This document shows positions 47,958-60,414 of a DNA stretch of 64,000 nt, piece by piece. The notes below the pieces were generated by a model. That model searched no databases and had not been told where the DNA came from. It worked only from the letters and a program-made list of their open reading frames with translations. The DNA comes from Hydractinia symbiolongicarpus. Lineage: Eukaryota; Cnidaria; Hydrozoa; Anthoathecata; Hydractiniidae. The stretch covers positions 29,270,501 to 29,334,500 of the forward strand of contig NC_079879.1 of NCBI RefSeq assembly GCF_029227915.1, written 5' to 3'. Within the stretch, counting starts at the first letter, position 1; every line of letters begins with the position of its first letter. A program made the translations under genes and the position numbers.

Positions 47958-50539
47958 AAAAATCTTTCTGGAAATGAGTTTACTCACAGGGTTCTTTCTT
48001 TGTATACATTCGACTATACGGGCCAAGCCCGGGATTTACGGGATATCGCGGGTTTTCGTTTGCCGGCGATTAAACCTCTTTCATTAAGCGTCTCATCAAA
48101 AATGAAAACATTTTTAAAAACTACAAGTCTTATGCGTTTTAGTGGTGAAAAAATAATTTAAAAAATCGTTCTGGAAATGAGTTTACTCCCTGGGTACTTT
48201 CTTTGTATACTTTTGACTATACGAGCCGAGTCCGGGATTTACGGGAAATCGCAGGTTTTCGTTTGCCGGCGATTAAACTTCTTTTATTCAGCGTCTCATC
48301 AAAAATGAAAACATTTTTAAAAACTATAAGTCTTATGCGTTTTAGTGGTGAAAAAATAATTTAAAAAATCTTTCTGGAAATGAGTTTACTCACAGGGTTC
48401 TTTCTTTGTATAAATTCGACTATACGGGCCAAGCCCGGGATTTACGGGAAATCGCGGGTTTTCGTTTGCCGGCGATTAAACCTCTTTCATTAAGCGTCTC
48501 ATCAAAAATGAAAACATTTTTGAAAACTACAAGTCTCATGCGTTTTAGTGGTGAAAAAATTTAAAAAATCGTTCGGGAAATGAGTTTACTCCCTGGGTAC
48601 TTTCTTTGTATACATTCGACTATACGGGCCAAGCCCCGGATTTACGGGAAAACGCGGGATTTCGTTTGCCGGCGATTAAACCTCTTTCATTAAGCGTCTC
48701 ATCAAAAAGGAAAACATTTTTGAAAACTACAAAACTCGTGCGTTTTAGTGGTGAAAAAATAATTTAAAAAATCGTTCGGGAAATGAGTTTACTCCCTGGG
48801 TACTTTCTCTGTATACTTTTGACTATACGGGCCGAGTCCGGGATTTACGGGAAATCGCGGATTTTTGTTTGCCGGCGATTAAACTTCTTTTATTCAGCGT
48901 CTCATCAAAAATGAAAACATTTCTGAAAACTACAAGTCTCATGCGTTTTAGTGGTGAAAAAATAATTTAAAAAATCGTTCGGGAAATGAGTTTACTCCCT
49001 GGGTAATTTCTTTGTATACTTTTGACTATACGGGCCGAGTCCGGGATTTACGGGAAATCGCGGATTTTTGTTTGCCGGCGATTAAACTTCTTTTATTCAA
49101 CGTGTCATCAAAAATGAAAACATTTTTGAAAACTACAAGTCTCATGCGTTTTAGTGGTGAAAAGATAATTTAAAAAATCGTTTTGGAAATGGGTTTACTC
49201 ACAGGGTACTTTCTTTGTATACATTCGACTATACGGGCCAAGCCCAGGATTTACTGGAAATCGCGGGTTTTCGTTTGCCGGCGATTAAACCACTTTCATT
49301 AAGCGTCTCATCAAAAATGAAAACATTTCTGAAAACTACAAGTCTCATGCGTTTTAGTGGTGAAAAAATAATTTAAAAAATCGTTCGGGAAATGAGTTTA
49401 CACCCCGGGTACTTTCTTTGTATACTTTTGACTATACGGGCCGAGTTCGGGATTTACGGGAAATCGCAGGTTTTCGTTTGCCGGCGATTAAACTTCTTTT
49501 ATTCAGCGTCTCATCAAAAATAAAAACATTTTTGAAAACTACAAGTCTCATGGGTTTTAGTGGTGAAAAAATAATTTAAAAAATCGTTCGGGAAATGAGT
49601 TTACTCCCTGGGTACTTTCTTTGTATACTTTTGACTATACGGGCCGAGTCCGGGATTTACGGGAAGTCGCGGGTTTTCGTTTGCCGGCGATTAAACTTCT
49701 TTTATTCAGCGTCTCATCAAAAATGAAAACAATTTTAAAAACTACAAGTCTCAGGGGCTTTAGTGGTGAAATAATAATTTAAAAAATCGTTCGGGAAATG
49801 AGTTTACACCCTGGATACTTTCTTTGTATACTTTTGACTATACGGGCCGAGTCCAGGATTTACGGGAAATCGCAGGTTTTCGTTTGCCGGCGATTAAACT
49901 TCTTTTATTCAGCGTCTCATCAAAAATAAAAACATTTTTGAAAACTACAAGTCTCATGCGTTTTAGTGGTGAAAAAATAATTTAAAAAATCGTTCGGGAA
50001 ATGAGTTTACTCCCTGGGTACTTTCTTTGTATACTTTTGACTATGTGGGCCGAGTCCGGGATTTACGGGAAATAGCGGGTTTTCGTTTGCCGGCGATTAA
50101 ACCACTTTCATTAAGCGTCTCATCAAAAATGAAAACATTTCTGAAAACTACAAGTCTCATGCGTTTTAGTGGTGAAAAAATAATTTAAAAAATCGTTCGG
50201 GAAATGAGTTTACACCCCGGGTACTTTCTTTGTATACTTTTGACTATACGGGCCGAGTCCGGGATTTACGGGAAATCGCAGGTTTTCGTTTGCCGGCGAT
50301 TAAACTTCTTTTATTCAGCGTCTCATCAAAAATGAAAACATTTTGGAAAACTACAAGTCTCATGCGTTTTAGTGGTGAAAAAGTAATTTAAAAAATCGTT
50401 CGGGAAATGAGTTTACTCCCTGGGTACTTTCTTTGTATACTTTTGACTATACGGGCCGAGTCCGGGATTTACGGGAAGTCGCGGGTTTTCGTTTGCCGGC
50501 GATTAAACTTCTTTTATTCAGCGTCTCATCAAAAATGAA

Positions 50540-52790
50540 AACATTTTTAAAAACTACAAGACTCATGGGCTTTAGTGGTGAAATAATAATTTAAAAAATC
50601 GTTCGGGAAATGAGTTTACTCCCTGGGTACTTTCTTTGTGTACTTTTGAGTATACGGGCCGAGTCCGGGGTTTACGGGAAATCGCAGGTTTTCGTTTGCT
50701 GGCGATTAAACTTCTTTTATTCAGCGTCTCATCAAAAATGAAAAGATTTTTGAAAACTACAAGTCTCATGGGTTTTAGTGGTGAAAAAATAATTTAAAAA
50801 ATCGTTCGGGAAATGCGTTTACACCCTGGGTACTTCCTTTGTATACTTTTGACTATACGGGCCGAGTCCGGGATTTACGGGATATCGCAGGTTTTCGTTT
50901 GCCGGCGATTAAACTTCTTTTATTCAGCGTCTCATCAAAAATGAAAACATTTTTATAAACTACAAGTCTCATGCGTTTTAGTGGTGAAAAGATAATTTAA
51001 AAAATCGTTTTGGAAATGGGTTTACTCACAGGGTACTTTCTTTGTATACATTCGACTATACGGGCCAAGCCCGGGATTTACGGGAAATCGCGGGTTTTCG
51101 TTTGCCGGCGATTAAACCACTTTCATTAAGCGTCTCATCAAAAATGAAAACAATTCTGAAAACTACAAGTCTCATGCGTTTTAGTGGTGAAAAAATAATT
51201 TAAAAAATCGTTCGGGAATTGAGTTTACACCCCAGGTACTTTCTTTGTATACTTTTGACTATACGGGCCGAGTCCGGGATTTACGGGAAATCGCAGGTTT
51301 TCGTTTGCCGGCGATTAAACTTCTTTTATTCAGCGTCTCATCAAAAATGAAAACATTTTTAAAAACTACAAGTCTCATGCGTTTTAGTGGTGAAAAAATA
51401 ATTTAAAAAATCGTTCGGGAAATGAGTTTACACCCCGGGTACTTTCTTTGTACACTTTTGACTATACGGGCCGAGTCGCGGGTTTTCGTTTGCCGGCGAT
51501 TAAACATCTTTTATTCAGCGTCTCATCAAAAATGAAAACATTTTTAAAAACTACAAGACTCATGGGCTTTAGTGGTGAAATAATAATTTAAAAAATCGTT
51601 CGGGAAATGAGTTTACTCCCTGGGTACTTTCTTTGTATACTTTTGACTATACGGGCCGAGTCCGGGATTTACGGGAAATCGCAGGTTTTCGTTTGCCGGC
51701 GATTAAACTTCTTTTATTCAGCGTCTCATCAAAAATGAAAACATTTTTAAAAACTACAAGTCTCATGCGTTTTAGTGGTGAAAAAGTAATTTAAAAAATC
51801 GTTCGGGAAATGAGTTTACACCCCGGGTACTTTCTTTGTACACTTTTGACTATACGGGCCGAGTCGCGGGTTTTCGTTTGCCGGCGATTAAACATCTTTT
51901 ATTCAGCGTCTCATCAAAAATGAAAACATTTTTAAAAACTACAAGACTCATGGGCTTTAGTGGTGAAATAATAATTTAAAAAATCGTTCGGGAAATGAGT
52001 TTACTCCCTGGGTACTTTCTTTGTATACTTTTGAGTATACGGGCCGAGTCCGGGCTTTACGGGAAATCGCAGGTTTTCGTTTGCTGGCGATTAAACTTCT
52101 TTTATTCAGCGTCTCATCAAAAATGAAAACATTTTTGAAAACTACAAGTCTCATGGGTTTTAGTGGTGAAAAAATAATTTAAAAAATCGTTCGGGAAATG
52201 CGTTTACACCCTGGGTACTTCCTTTGTATACTTTTGACTATACGGGCCGAGTCCGGGATTTACGGGATATCGCAGGTTTTCGTTTGCCGGCGATTAAACT
52301 TCTTTTATTCAGCGTCTCATCAAAAATGAAAACATTTTTATAAACTACAAGTCTCATGCGTTTTAGTGGTGAAAAGATAATTTAAAAAATCGTTTTGGAA
52401 ATGGGTTTACTCACAGGGTACTTTCTTTGTATACATTCGACTATACGGGCCAAGCCCGGGATTTACGGGAAATCGCGGGTTTTCGTTTGCCGGCGATTAA
52501 ACCACTTTCATTAAGCGTCTCATCAAAAATGAAAACAATTCTGAAAACTACAAGTCTCATGCGTTTTAGTGGTGAAAAAATAATTTAAAAAATCGTTCGG
52601 GAATTGAGTTTACACCCCAGGTACTTTCTTTGTATACTTTTGACTATACGGGCCGAGTCCGGGATTTACGGGAAATCGCAGGTTTTCGTTTGCCGGCGAT
52701 TAAACTTCTTTTATTCAGCGTCTCATCAAAAATGAAAACATTTTTAAAAACTACAAGTCTCATGCGTTTTAGTGGTGAAAAAATAATTTA
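50540..52790 (+). repeat. 1385-bp higher-order repeat
   Basis: About 50555-51405 matches 51940-52790 at an offset of 1385 bp, equal to 7 x 203 - 36, because two 185-bp monomers (each 18 bp short) lie between. Shared markers are ACAAGACTCATGGG, GAGTATACGGGCCGAG, GGGATATCGCAGG (50879 and 52264), TTTTTATAAACTACAAG, AAACAATTCTGAAAAC and GGGAATTGAGTTTACACCCCAGG. A related but diverged copy of the same order follows at about 53800-54330. Confidence 0.86.
51270..51978 (+). repeat. 388-bp dimer with two 185-bp monomers
   Basis: An 18-bp deletion joins CCGAGTC to GCGGGTTTTCG at about 51475 and again at 51863, an offset of 388 bp (2 x 203 - 18). The shortened monomers are 51406-51590 and 51794-51978. 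Both also have TTTGTACACTTTTGAC, where GTATAC became GTACAC, so the usual dyad is weakened. Confidence 0.86.
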
Positions 52791-53192
52791 AAAAATCGTT
52801 CGGGAAATGAGTTTACACCCTGGGTACTTTCTTTGTATACTTTTGACTATACGGGCCGAGTCCGGGATTTACGGGAAATCGCAGGTTTTCGTTTGCCGGC
52901 GATTAAACTTCTTTTATTCAGCGTCTCATCAAAAATGAAAACATTTTTAAAAACTAAAAGTCTCATGCGTTTTAGTGGTGATAAAGAAACTAAAAATCGT
53001 TCGGGAAATGAGTTTACTCCCTGGGTACTTTCCTTGTATACTTTTGACTATACGGGCCGAGTCCGGGATTTACGGGAAATCGCGGGTTTTCGCTTACCGG
53101 CGATTAAACATCTTTTATTCAGCGTCTCATCAAAAATGAAAACATTTTTAAAAACTAAAAGTCTCATGCGTTTTAGTGGTGATAAAGAAACT
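52791..53192 (+). repeat. Two adjacent 201-bp frame-preserving monomers
   Basis: The monomers 52791-52991 and 52992-53192 are each 201 bp, against the usual 203. The A/T tail reads GTGATAAAGAAACTAAAAATCG in place of GTGAAAAAATAATTTAAAAAATCG, and ACTAAAAGTC replaces ACTACAAGTC. Because 201 is a multiple of three and the tail stop codon is gone, the plus-strand frame stays open across both. Confidence 0.88.
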
Positions 53193-53339
53193 AAAAATCG
53201 TTCGGGAAATGAGTTTACTCCCTGGGTACTTTCTTTGTATACTTTTGAGTATACGGGCCGAGTCCGGGCTTTACGGGAAATCGCAGGTTTTCGTTTGCCG
53301 GCGATTAAACTTCTTTTATTCAGCGTCTCATTAAAATGA
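52833..53339 (+). other. 168-codon open frame across three monomers, probably not a gene
   Basis: The longest open frame in the window. It starts at a TTG codon, not ATG, and ends at a TGA at 53337-53339, where a base missing from CATTAAAATGA shifts the frame. The translation is three near-identical blocks of 67 residues (each with TGRVRDLREIAGFRLPAIK or close to it). No signal peptide, membrane anchor or known domain is evident. The frame is open because two 201-bp monomers lack both the usual stop and the usual frameshift. There is no start context, intron signal or codon constraint that I can see, so I read it as a by-product of satellite variation. An in-frame origin of the satellite from coding DNA cannot be excluded. 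Confidence 0.6.
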
Positions 53340-53798
53340 AAACATTTTTAAAAACTACAAGACTCATGGGCTTTAGTGGTGAAATAATAATTTAAAAAAT
53401 CGTTCGGGAAATGAGTTTACTCCCTGGGTACTTTCTTTGTATACTTTTGAGTATACGGGCCGAGTCCGGGCTTTACGGGAAATCGCAGGTTTTCGTTTGC
53501 CGGCGATTAAACTTCTTTTATTCAGCGTCTAATTAAAATGAAAACATTTTTAAAAACTACAAGACTCATGGGCTTTAGTGGTGAAATAATAATTTAAAAA
53601 ATCGTTCGGGAAATGAGTTTACTCCCTGGGTACTTTCTTTGTATACTTTTGAGTATACGGGCCGAGTCCGGGCTTTACGGGAAATCGCAGGTTTTCGTTT
53701 GCCGGCGATTAAACTTCTTTTATTCAGCGTCTCATTAAAATGAAAACATTTTTGAAAACTACAAGTCTCATGGGTTTTAGTGGTGAAAAAATAATTTA
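53193..53798 (+). repeat. Three tandem 202-bp monomers
   Basis: Three successive monomers start at 53193, 53395 and 53597, each 202 bp, sharing GAGTATACGGGCCGAG, CCGGGCTTTACGGG and CATTAAAATGAAAAC (one A missing; AATTAAAATG in the middle copy). They look like a young monomer-level amplification directly after the 201-bp pair. Confidence 0.86.
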
Positions 53799-54828
53799 AA
53801 AAATCGTTCGGGAAATGCGCTTACACCCTGGGTACTTCCTTTGTATACTTTTGACTATACGGGCCGAGTCCGGGATTTACGGGATATCGCAGGTTTTCGT
53901 TTGCCGGCGATTAAACTTCTTTTATTCAGCGTCTCATCAAAAATGAAAACATTTTTATAAACTACAAGTCTCATGCGTTTTAGTGGTGAAAAGATAATTT
54001 AAAAAATCGTTTTGGAAATGGGTTTACTCACAGGGTACTTTCTTTGTATACATTCGACTATACGGGCCAAGCCCGGGATTTACGGGAAATCGCGGGTTTT
54101 CGTTTGCCGGCGATTAAACCACTTTCATTAAGCGTCTCATCAAAAATGAAAACAATTCTGAAAACTACAAGTCTCATGCGTTTTAGTGGTGAAAAAATAA
54201 TTTAAAAAATCGTTCGGGAATTGAGTTTACACCCCAGGTAATTTCTTTGTATACTTTTGACTATACGGGCCGAGTCCGGGATTTACGGGAAATCGCAGGT
54301 TTTCGTTTGCCGGCGATTAAACTTATTTTATTCAGCGTCTGATCAAAAATGAAAACATTTTTGAAAACTACAAGTCTCATGGGTTTTAGTGGTGAAAAAA
54401 TAATTTAAAAAATCGTTCGGGAAATGAGTTTACTCCCTGGGTACTTTCTTTGTATACTTTTGACTATACGGGCCGAGTCCGGGATTTACGGGAAGTCGCG
54501 GGTTTTCGTTTGCCGGCGATTAAACTTCTTTTATTCAGCGTCTCATCAAAAATGAAAACAATTTTAAAAACTACAAGTCTCATGGGCTTTAGTCGTGAAA
54601 AAATAATTTAAAAATTCGTTCGGGAAATGAGTTTACTCACTGGGTACTTTCCTTGTATACTTTTAACTATACGGGCCGAGTCCGGGATTTACGGGAAATC
54701 GCGGGTTTTCGTTTGCCGGCGATTAAACATCTTTTATTCAGCGTCTCATCAAAAATGAAAACATTTTTAAAAACTACAAGTCTCATGGGCTTTAGTGGTG
54801 AAATAATAATTTAAAAAATCGTTCGGGA
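53799..54828 (+). repeat. Diverged relative of the 1385-bp unit
   Basis: Five monomers repeat the order seen at about 52190-52700: GGGATATCGCAGG, TTTTTATAAACTAC, AACAATTCTG, then GAATTGAGTTTACACCCCAGG. Private changes here are GCGCTTACACCC near 53817 and CAGGTAATTTC near 54235. No gene is seen. Confidence 0.75.
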
Positions 54829-57800
54829 AATGCATTTACACCCTGGGTACTTCCTTTGTATACTTTTGACTATACGGGCCGAGTCCGGGATTTACGGGAT
54901 ATCGCAGGTTTTTGTTTGCCGGCGATTAAACTTCTTTTTTTCAGCGTCTCATCAAAAATGAAAACATTTTTATAAACTACAAGTCTCATGCGTTTTAGTG
55001 GTGAAAAGATAATTTAAGAAATCGTTTTGGAAATGGGTTTACTCACAGGGTACTTTCTTTGTATACATTCGACTATACGGGCCAAGCCCGGGATTTACGG
55101 GAAATCGCGGGTTTTCGTTTGCCGGCGATTAAACCACTTTCTTTAAGCGTCTCATCAAAAATGAAAACAATTCTGAAAACTACAAGTCTCATGCGTTTTA
55201 GTGGTGAAAAAATAATTTAAAAAATCGTTCGGGAATTGAGTTTACACCCCGGGTACTTTCTTTGTATACTTTTGACTATACGGGCCGAGTCCGGGATTTA
55301 CGGGAAATCGCAGGTTTTCGTTTGCCGGCGATTAAACTTCTTTTATTCAGCGTCTCATCAAAAATGAAAACATTTTTAAAAACTACAAGTCTCATGGGTT
55401 TTAGTGGTGAAAAAATAATTTAAAAAATCGTTCGGGAAATGAGTTTACTCCCTGGGTACTTTCTTTGTATACTTTTGACTATACGGGCCGAGTCCGGGAT
55501 TTACGGGAAGTCGCGGGTTTTCGTTTACCGGCGATTAAACTTCTTTTATTCAGCGTCTCATCAAAAATGAAAACAATTTTAAAAACTACAAGTCTCATGG
55601 GCTTTAGTCGTGAAATAATAATTTAAAAAATCGTTCGGGAAATGAGTTTACACCCTGGGTACTTTCTTTGTATACTTTTGACTATACGGGCCGAGTCCAG
55701 GATTTACGGGAAATCGCAGGTTTTCGTTTGCCGGCGATTAAACTTCTTTTATTCAGCGTCTCATCAAAAATAAAAACATTTTTGAAAACTACAAGTCTCA
55801 TGCGTTTTAGTGGTGAAAAAATAATTTAAAAAATCGTTCGGGAAATGAGTTTACACCCCGGGTACTTTCTTTGTATACTTTTGACTATACGGGCCGAGTC
55901 CGGGATTTACGGGAAATCGCAGGTTTTCGTTTGCCGGCGATTAAACTTCTTTTATTCAGCGTCTCATCAAAAATGAAAACATTTTTAAAAACTACAAGTC
56001 TCATGGGCTTTAGTGGTGAAATAATAATTTAAAAAATCGTTCGGGAAATGAGTTTACACCCTGGGTACTTTCTTTGTATACTTTTGACTATACGGGCCGA
56101 GTCCAGGATTTACGGGAAATCGCGGGTTTTCGTTTGCCGGCGATTAAACATCTTTTATTCAGCGTCTCATCAAAAATGAAAACATTTTTAAAAACTACAA
56201 GACTCATGGGCTTTAGTGGTGAAATAATAATTTAAAAAATCGTTCGGGAAATGAGTTTACTCCCTGGGTACTTTCTTTGTATACTTTTGAGTATACGGGC
56301 CGAGTCCGGGCTTTACGGGAAATCGCAGGTTTTCGTTTGCCGGCGATTAAACTTCTTTTATTCAGCGTCTCATCAAAAATGAAAACATTTTTAAAAACTA
56401 CAAGTCTCGTGGGTTTTAGTGGTGAAAAAATAATTTAAAAAATCGTTCGGGAAATGCGTTTACACCCTGGGTACTTCCTTTGTATACTTTTGACTATACG
56501 GGCCGAGTCCGGGATTTACGGGATATCGCAGGTTTTCGTTTGCCGGCGATTAAACTTCTTTTATTCAGCGTCTCATCAAAAATGAAAACATTTTTATAAA
56601 CTACAAGTCTCATGCGTTTTAGTGGTGAAAAGGTAATTTAAAAAATCGTTTTGGAAATGGGTTTACTCACAGGGTACTTTCTTTGTATACATTCGACTAT
56701 ACGGGCCAAGCCAGGGATTTACGGGAAATCGCGGGTTTTCGTTTGCCGGCGATTAAACCACTTTCATTAAGCGTCTCATCAAAAATGAAAACAATTCTGA
56801 AAACTACAAGTCTCATGGGTTTTAGTGGTGAAAAAATAATTTAAAAAATCGTTCGGGAAATGAGTTTACTCCCTGGGTACTTTCTTTGTATACTTTTGAC
56901 TATACGGGCCGAGTCCGGGATTTACGGGAAGTCGCAGGTTTTCGTTTGCCGGCGATTAAACTTCTTTTATTCAGCGTCTCATCAAAAATGAAAACAATTT
57001 TAAAAACTACAAGTCTCATGGGCTTTAGTCGTGAAAAAATAATTTAAAAATTCGTTCGGGAAATGAGTTTACTCACTGGGTACTTTCCTTGTATACTTTT
57101 AACTATACGGGCCGAGTCCGGGATTTACGGGAAATAGCGGGTTTTCGTTTGCCGGCGATTAAACATCTTTTATTCAGCGTCTCATCAAAAATGAAAACAT
57201 TTTTAAAAACTACAAGTCTCATGGGCTTTAGTGGTAAGATAATAATTTAAAAAATCGTTTGGGAAATGAGTTTACTCCCTGGGTACTTTCTTTGTATACT
57301 TTTGAGTATACGGGCCGAGTCCGGGCTTTACGGGAAATCGCAGGTTTTCGTTTGCCGGCGATTAAACTTCTTTTATTCAGCGTCTCATCAAAAATGAAAA
57401 CATTTTTTAAAACTACAAGTCTCATGGGTTTTAGTGGTGAAAAAATAATTTAAAAAATCGTTCGGGAAATGCATTTACACCCTGGGTACTTCCTTTGTAT
57501 ACTTTTGACTATACGGGCCGAGTCCGGGATTTACGGGATATCGCAGGTTTTCGTTTGCCGGCGATTAAACTTCTTTTTTTCAGCGTCTCATCAAAAATGA
57601 AAACATTTTTATAAACTACAAGTCTCATGCGTTTTAGTGGTGAAAAGATAATTTAAGAAATCGTTTTGGAAATGGGTTTACTCACAGGGTACTTTCTTTG
57701 TATACATTCGACTATACGGGCCAAGCCCGGGATTTACGGGAAATCGCGGGTTTTCGTTTGCCGGCGATTAAACCACTTTCATTAAGCGTCTCATCAAAAA

Positions 57801-58062
57801 TGAAAACAATTCTGAAAACTACAAGTCTCATGCGTTTTAGTGGTGAAAAAATAATTTAAAAAATCGTTTGGGAATTGAGTTTACACCCCGGGTACTTTCT
57901 TTGTATACTTTTGACTATACGGGCCGAGTCCGGGATTTACGGGAAATCGCAGGTTTTCGTTTGCCGGCGATTAAACTTCTTTTATTCAGCGTCTCATCAA
58001 AAATAAAAACATTTTTGAAAACTACAAGTCTCATGGGTTTTAGTGGTGAAATAATAATTTAA
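54829..58062 (+). repeat. 13-mer higher-order repeat, 2639-bp offset
   Basis: About 54829-55425 matches 57468-58064 at an offset of 2639 bp (13 x 203). Markers are AAATGCATTTACACCC, TTCTTTTTTTCAGCG (54931 and 57570), GATAATTTAAGAAATCG (near 55007 and 57646) and GGGAATTGAGTTTACACCCCGGG. Downstream, about 58067-58640 matches 55631-56204 at an offset of 2436 bp (12 x 203), so one monomer was lost at the switch. The monomer at 57228-57425 carries GTGGTAAGATAATAATTT, a private change. Confidence 0.83.
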
Positions 58063-59885
58063 AAAATCGTTCGGTAAATGAGTTTACACCCTGGGTACTT
58101 TCTTTATGTACTTTTGACTATACGGGCCGAGGCCAGGATTTACGGGAAATCGCAGGTTTTCGTTTGCCGGCGATTAAACTTCTTTTATTCAGCGTCTCAT
58201 CAAAAATAAAAACATTTTTGAAAACTACAAGTCTCATGCGTTTTAGTGGTGAAAAAATAATTTAAAAAATCGTTCGGGAAATGAGTTTACACCCCGGGTA
58301 CTTTCTTTGTATACTTTTGACTATACGGGCCGAGTCCGGGATTTACGGGAAATCGCAGGTTTTCGTTTGCCGGCGATTAAATTTCTTTTATTCAGCGTCT
58401 CATCAAAAATGAAAACATTTTTAAAAACTACAAGTCTCATGGGCTTTAGTGGTGAAATAATAATTTAAAAAATCGTTCGGAAATGAGTTTACACCCTGGG
58501 TACTTTCTTTGTATACTTTTGACTATACGGGCCGAGTCCAGGATTTACGGGAAATCGCGGTTTTTCGTTTGCCGGCGATTAAACATCTTTTAATCAGCGT
58601 CTCATCAAAAATGAAAACATTTTTAAAAACTACAAGTCTCATGGGCTTTAGTGGTGAAATAATAATTTAAAAAATCGTTTGGGAAATGAGTTTACTCCCT
58701 GGGTACTTTCTTTGTATACTTTTGAGTATACGGGCCGAGTCCGGGCTTTACGGGAAATCGCAGGCTTTCGTTTGCCGGCGATTAAAGTTCTTTTATTCAG
58801 CGTCTCATCAAAAATGAAAACATTTTTGAAAACTACAAGTCTCATGGGTTTTAGTGGTGAAAAAATAATTTAAAAAATCGTTCGGGAAATGAGTTTACTT
58901 CCTGGGTACTTTCTTTGTATACTTTTGACTATACGGGCCGAGTCCGGGATTTACGGGAAGTCGCAGGTTTTCGTTTGCCGGCGATTAAACTTCTTTTATT
59001 CAGCGTCTCATCAAAAATGAAAACAATTTTAAAAACTACAAGTCTCATGGGCTTTAGTCGTGAAATAATAATTTAAAAAATCGTTCGGGAAATGAGTTTA
59101 CACCCTGGGTACTTTCTTTGTATACTTTTGACTATACGGGCCGAGTCCAGGATTTACGGGAAATCGCAGGTTTTCGTTTGCCGGCGATTAAACTTCTTTT
59201 ATTCAGCGTCTAATCAAAAATAAAAACATTTTTGAAAACTACAAGTCTCGTGCGTTTTAGTGGTGAAAAAATAATTTAAAAAATCGTTCGGGAAATGAGT
59301 TTACACCCCGGGTACTTTCTTTGTATACTTTTGACTATACGGGCCGAGTCCGGGATTTACGGGAAATCGCAGGTTTTCGTTTGCCGGCGATTAAACTTCT
59401 TTTATTCAGCGTCTCATCAAAAATGAAAACATTTTTAAAAACTACAAGTCTCATGGGCTTTAGTGGTGAAATAATAATTTAAAAAATCGTTCGGGAAATG
59501 AGTTTACACCCTGGGTACTTTCTTTGTATACTTTTGACTATACGGGCCGAGTCCAGGATTTACGGGAAATCGCGGGTTTTCGTTTGCCGGCGATTAAACA
59601 TCTTTTATTCAGCGTCTCATCAAAAATGAAAACATTTTTAAAAACTACAAGTCTCATGGGCTTTAGTGGTGAAATAATAATTTAAAAAATCGTTTGGGAA
59701 ATGAGTTTACTCCCTGGGTACTTTCTTTGTATACTTTTGAGTATACGGGCCGAGTCCGGGCTTTACGGGAAATCGCAGGTTTTCGTTTGCCGGCGATTAA
59801 AGTTCTTTTATTCAGCGTCTCATCAAAAATGAAAACATTTTTGAAAACTACAAGTCTCATGGGTTTTAGTGGTGAAAAAATAATT
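58050..59885 (+). repeat. 5-mer higher-order repeat, 1015-bp offset
   Basis: About 58050-58865 matches 59065-59880 at an offset of 1015 bp (5 x 203). Shared markers are TCCAGGATTTACGG, the rare GATTAAAGTTCTTTTATT (near 58780 and 59795) and CCGGGCTTTACGGG. Differences include CGGTAAATG near 58072 against CGGGAAATG, TTTATGTACTTTTG near 58103, and a one-base-short CGTTCGGAAATGAG near 58474. Confidence 0.84.
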
Positions 59886-60414
59886 TAAAAAATCGTTGGG
59901 GAAATGAGTTTACTCACTGGGTACTTTCCTTGTATACTTTTAACTATACGGGCCGAGTCTGGAATTTACGGAAAATCGCGGGTTTTCGTTTGCCGGCGAT
60001 TAAACTTCTTTTATTCAGCGTCTCATCAAAAATGAAAACATTTTTAAAAACTACAAGTCTCATGGGCTTTAGTGGTGAAATAATAATTTAAAAAATCGTT
60101 TGGGAAATGAGTTTACTCCCTGGGTACTTTCTTTGTATACTTTTGACTATACGGGCCGAGTCCGGGATTTACGGGAAATCGCAGGTTTTCGTTTGCCGGC
60201 GATTAAACTTCTTTTATTCAGCGTCTCATCAAAAATGAAAACATATCTGAAAACTACAAGTCTCATGCGTTTTAGTGGTGAAAAAATAATTTAAAAAATC
60301 GTTCGGGAAATGAGTTTACTCCCTGGGTACTTTCTTTGTATACTTTTGACTATACGGGCCGAGTCCGGGATTTACGGGAAATCGCAGGTTTTCGTTTGCC
60401 GGCGATTAAAATTT
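59886..60414 (+). repeat. Linking monomers, one with a 4-bp deletion
   Basis: Satellite monomers between two higher-order blocks. Near 60407 the segment AAACTTCTTTTATTC is reduced to AAAATTTTATTC, giving a monomer of about 199 bp. CATATCTGAAAAC is shared with the following block. Confidence 0.7.

Larger units (their letters stand above)
47165..48288 (+). repeat. 562-bp higher-order repeat with a 156-bp monomer, two copies
   Basis: Unit 1 is 47165-47726 and unit 2 47727-48288. Each starts with CAGCATCTCATTAAAAATG and contains a monomer shortened by 47 bp (GATTTACGG joined to CGTCTCATC at 47321-47330 and 47883-47892), then GGGATATCGCGGG. The offset of 562 equals 3 x 203 - 47. A difference is AAAATCTACAAG near 47351 against AAAACTACAAG near 47914. 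Confidence 0.89.
43700..50400 (+). repeat. Older ~4.37-kb offset duplication
   Basis: About 43720-46000 matches 48090-50390 at an offset of 4368 bp, changing to 4369 after a one-base deletion near 45213. Shared markers are GTGAAAAAATTTAAAAAATC (44183 and 48551), CAAAAAGGAAAAC (near 44334 and 48702), GGGTAATTTC (44633 and 49001), TTCAACGTGTCATC and TCTCAGGGGCTTTAG. The copies have diverged at more sites than the left-hand duplications: GTAAACATTCGAC against GTATACATTCGAC, GCAAGATTTCG against GCGGGATTTCG, and CTACAAGTCTCATG against CTACAAAACTCGTG. Confidence 0.8.
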
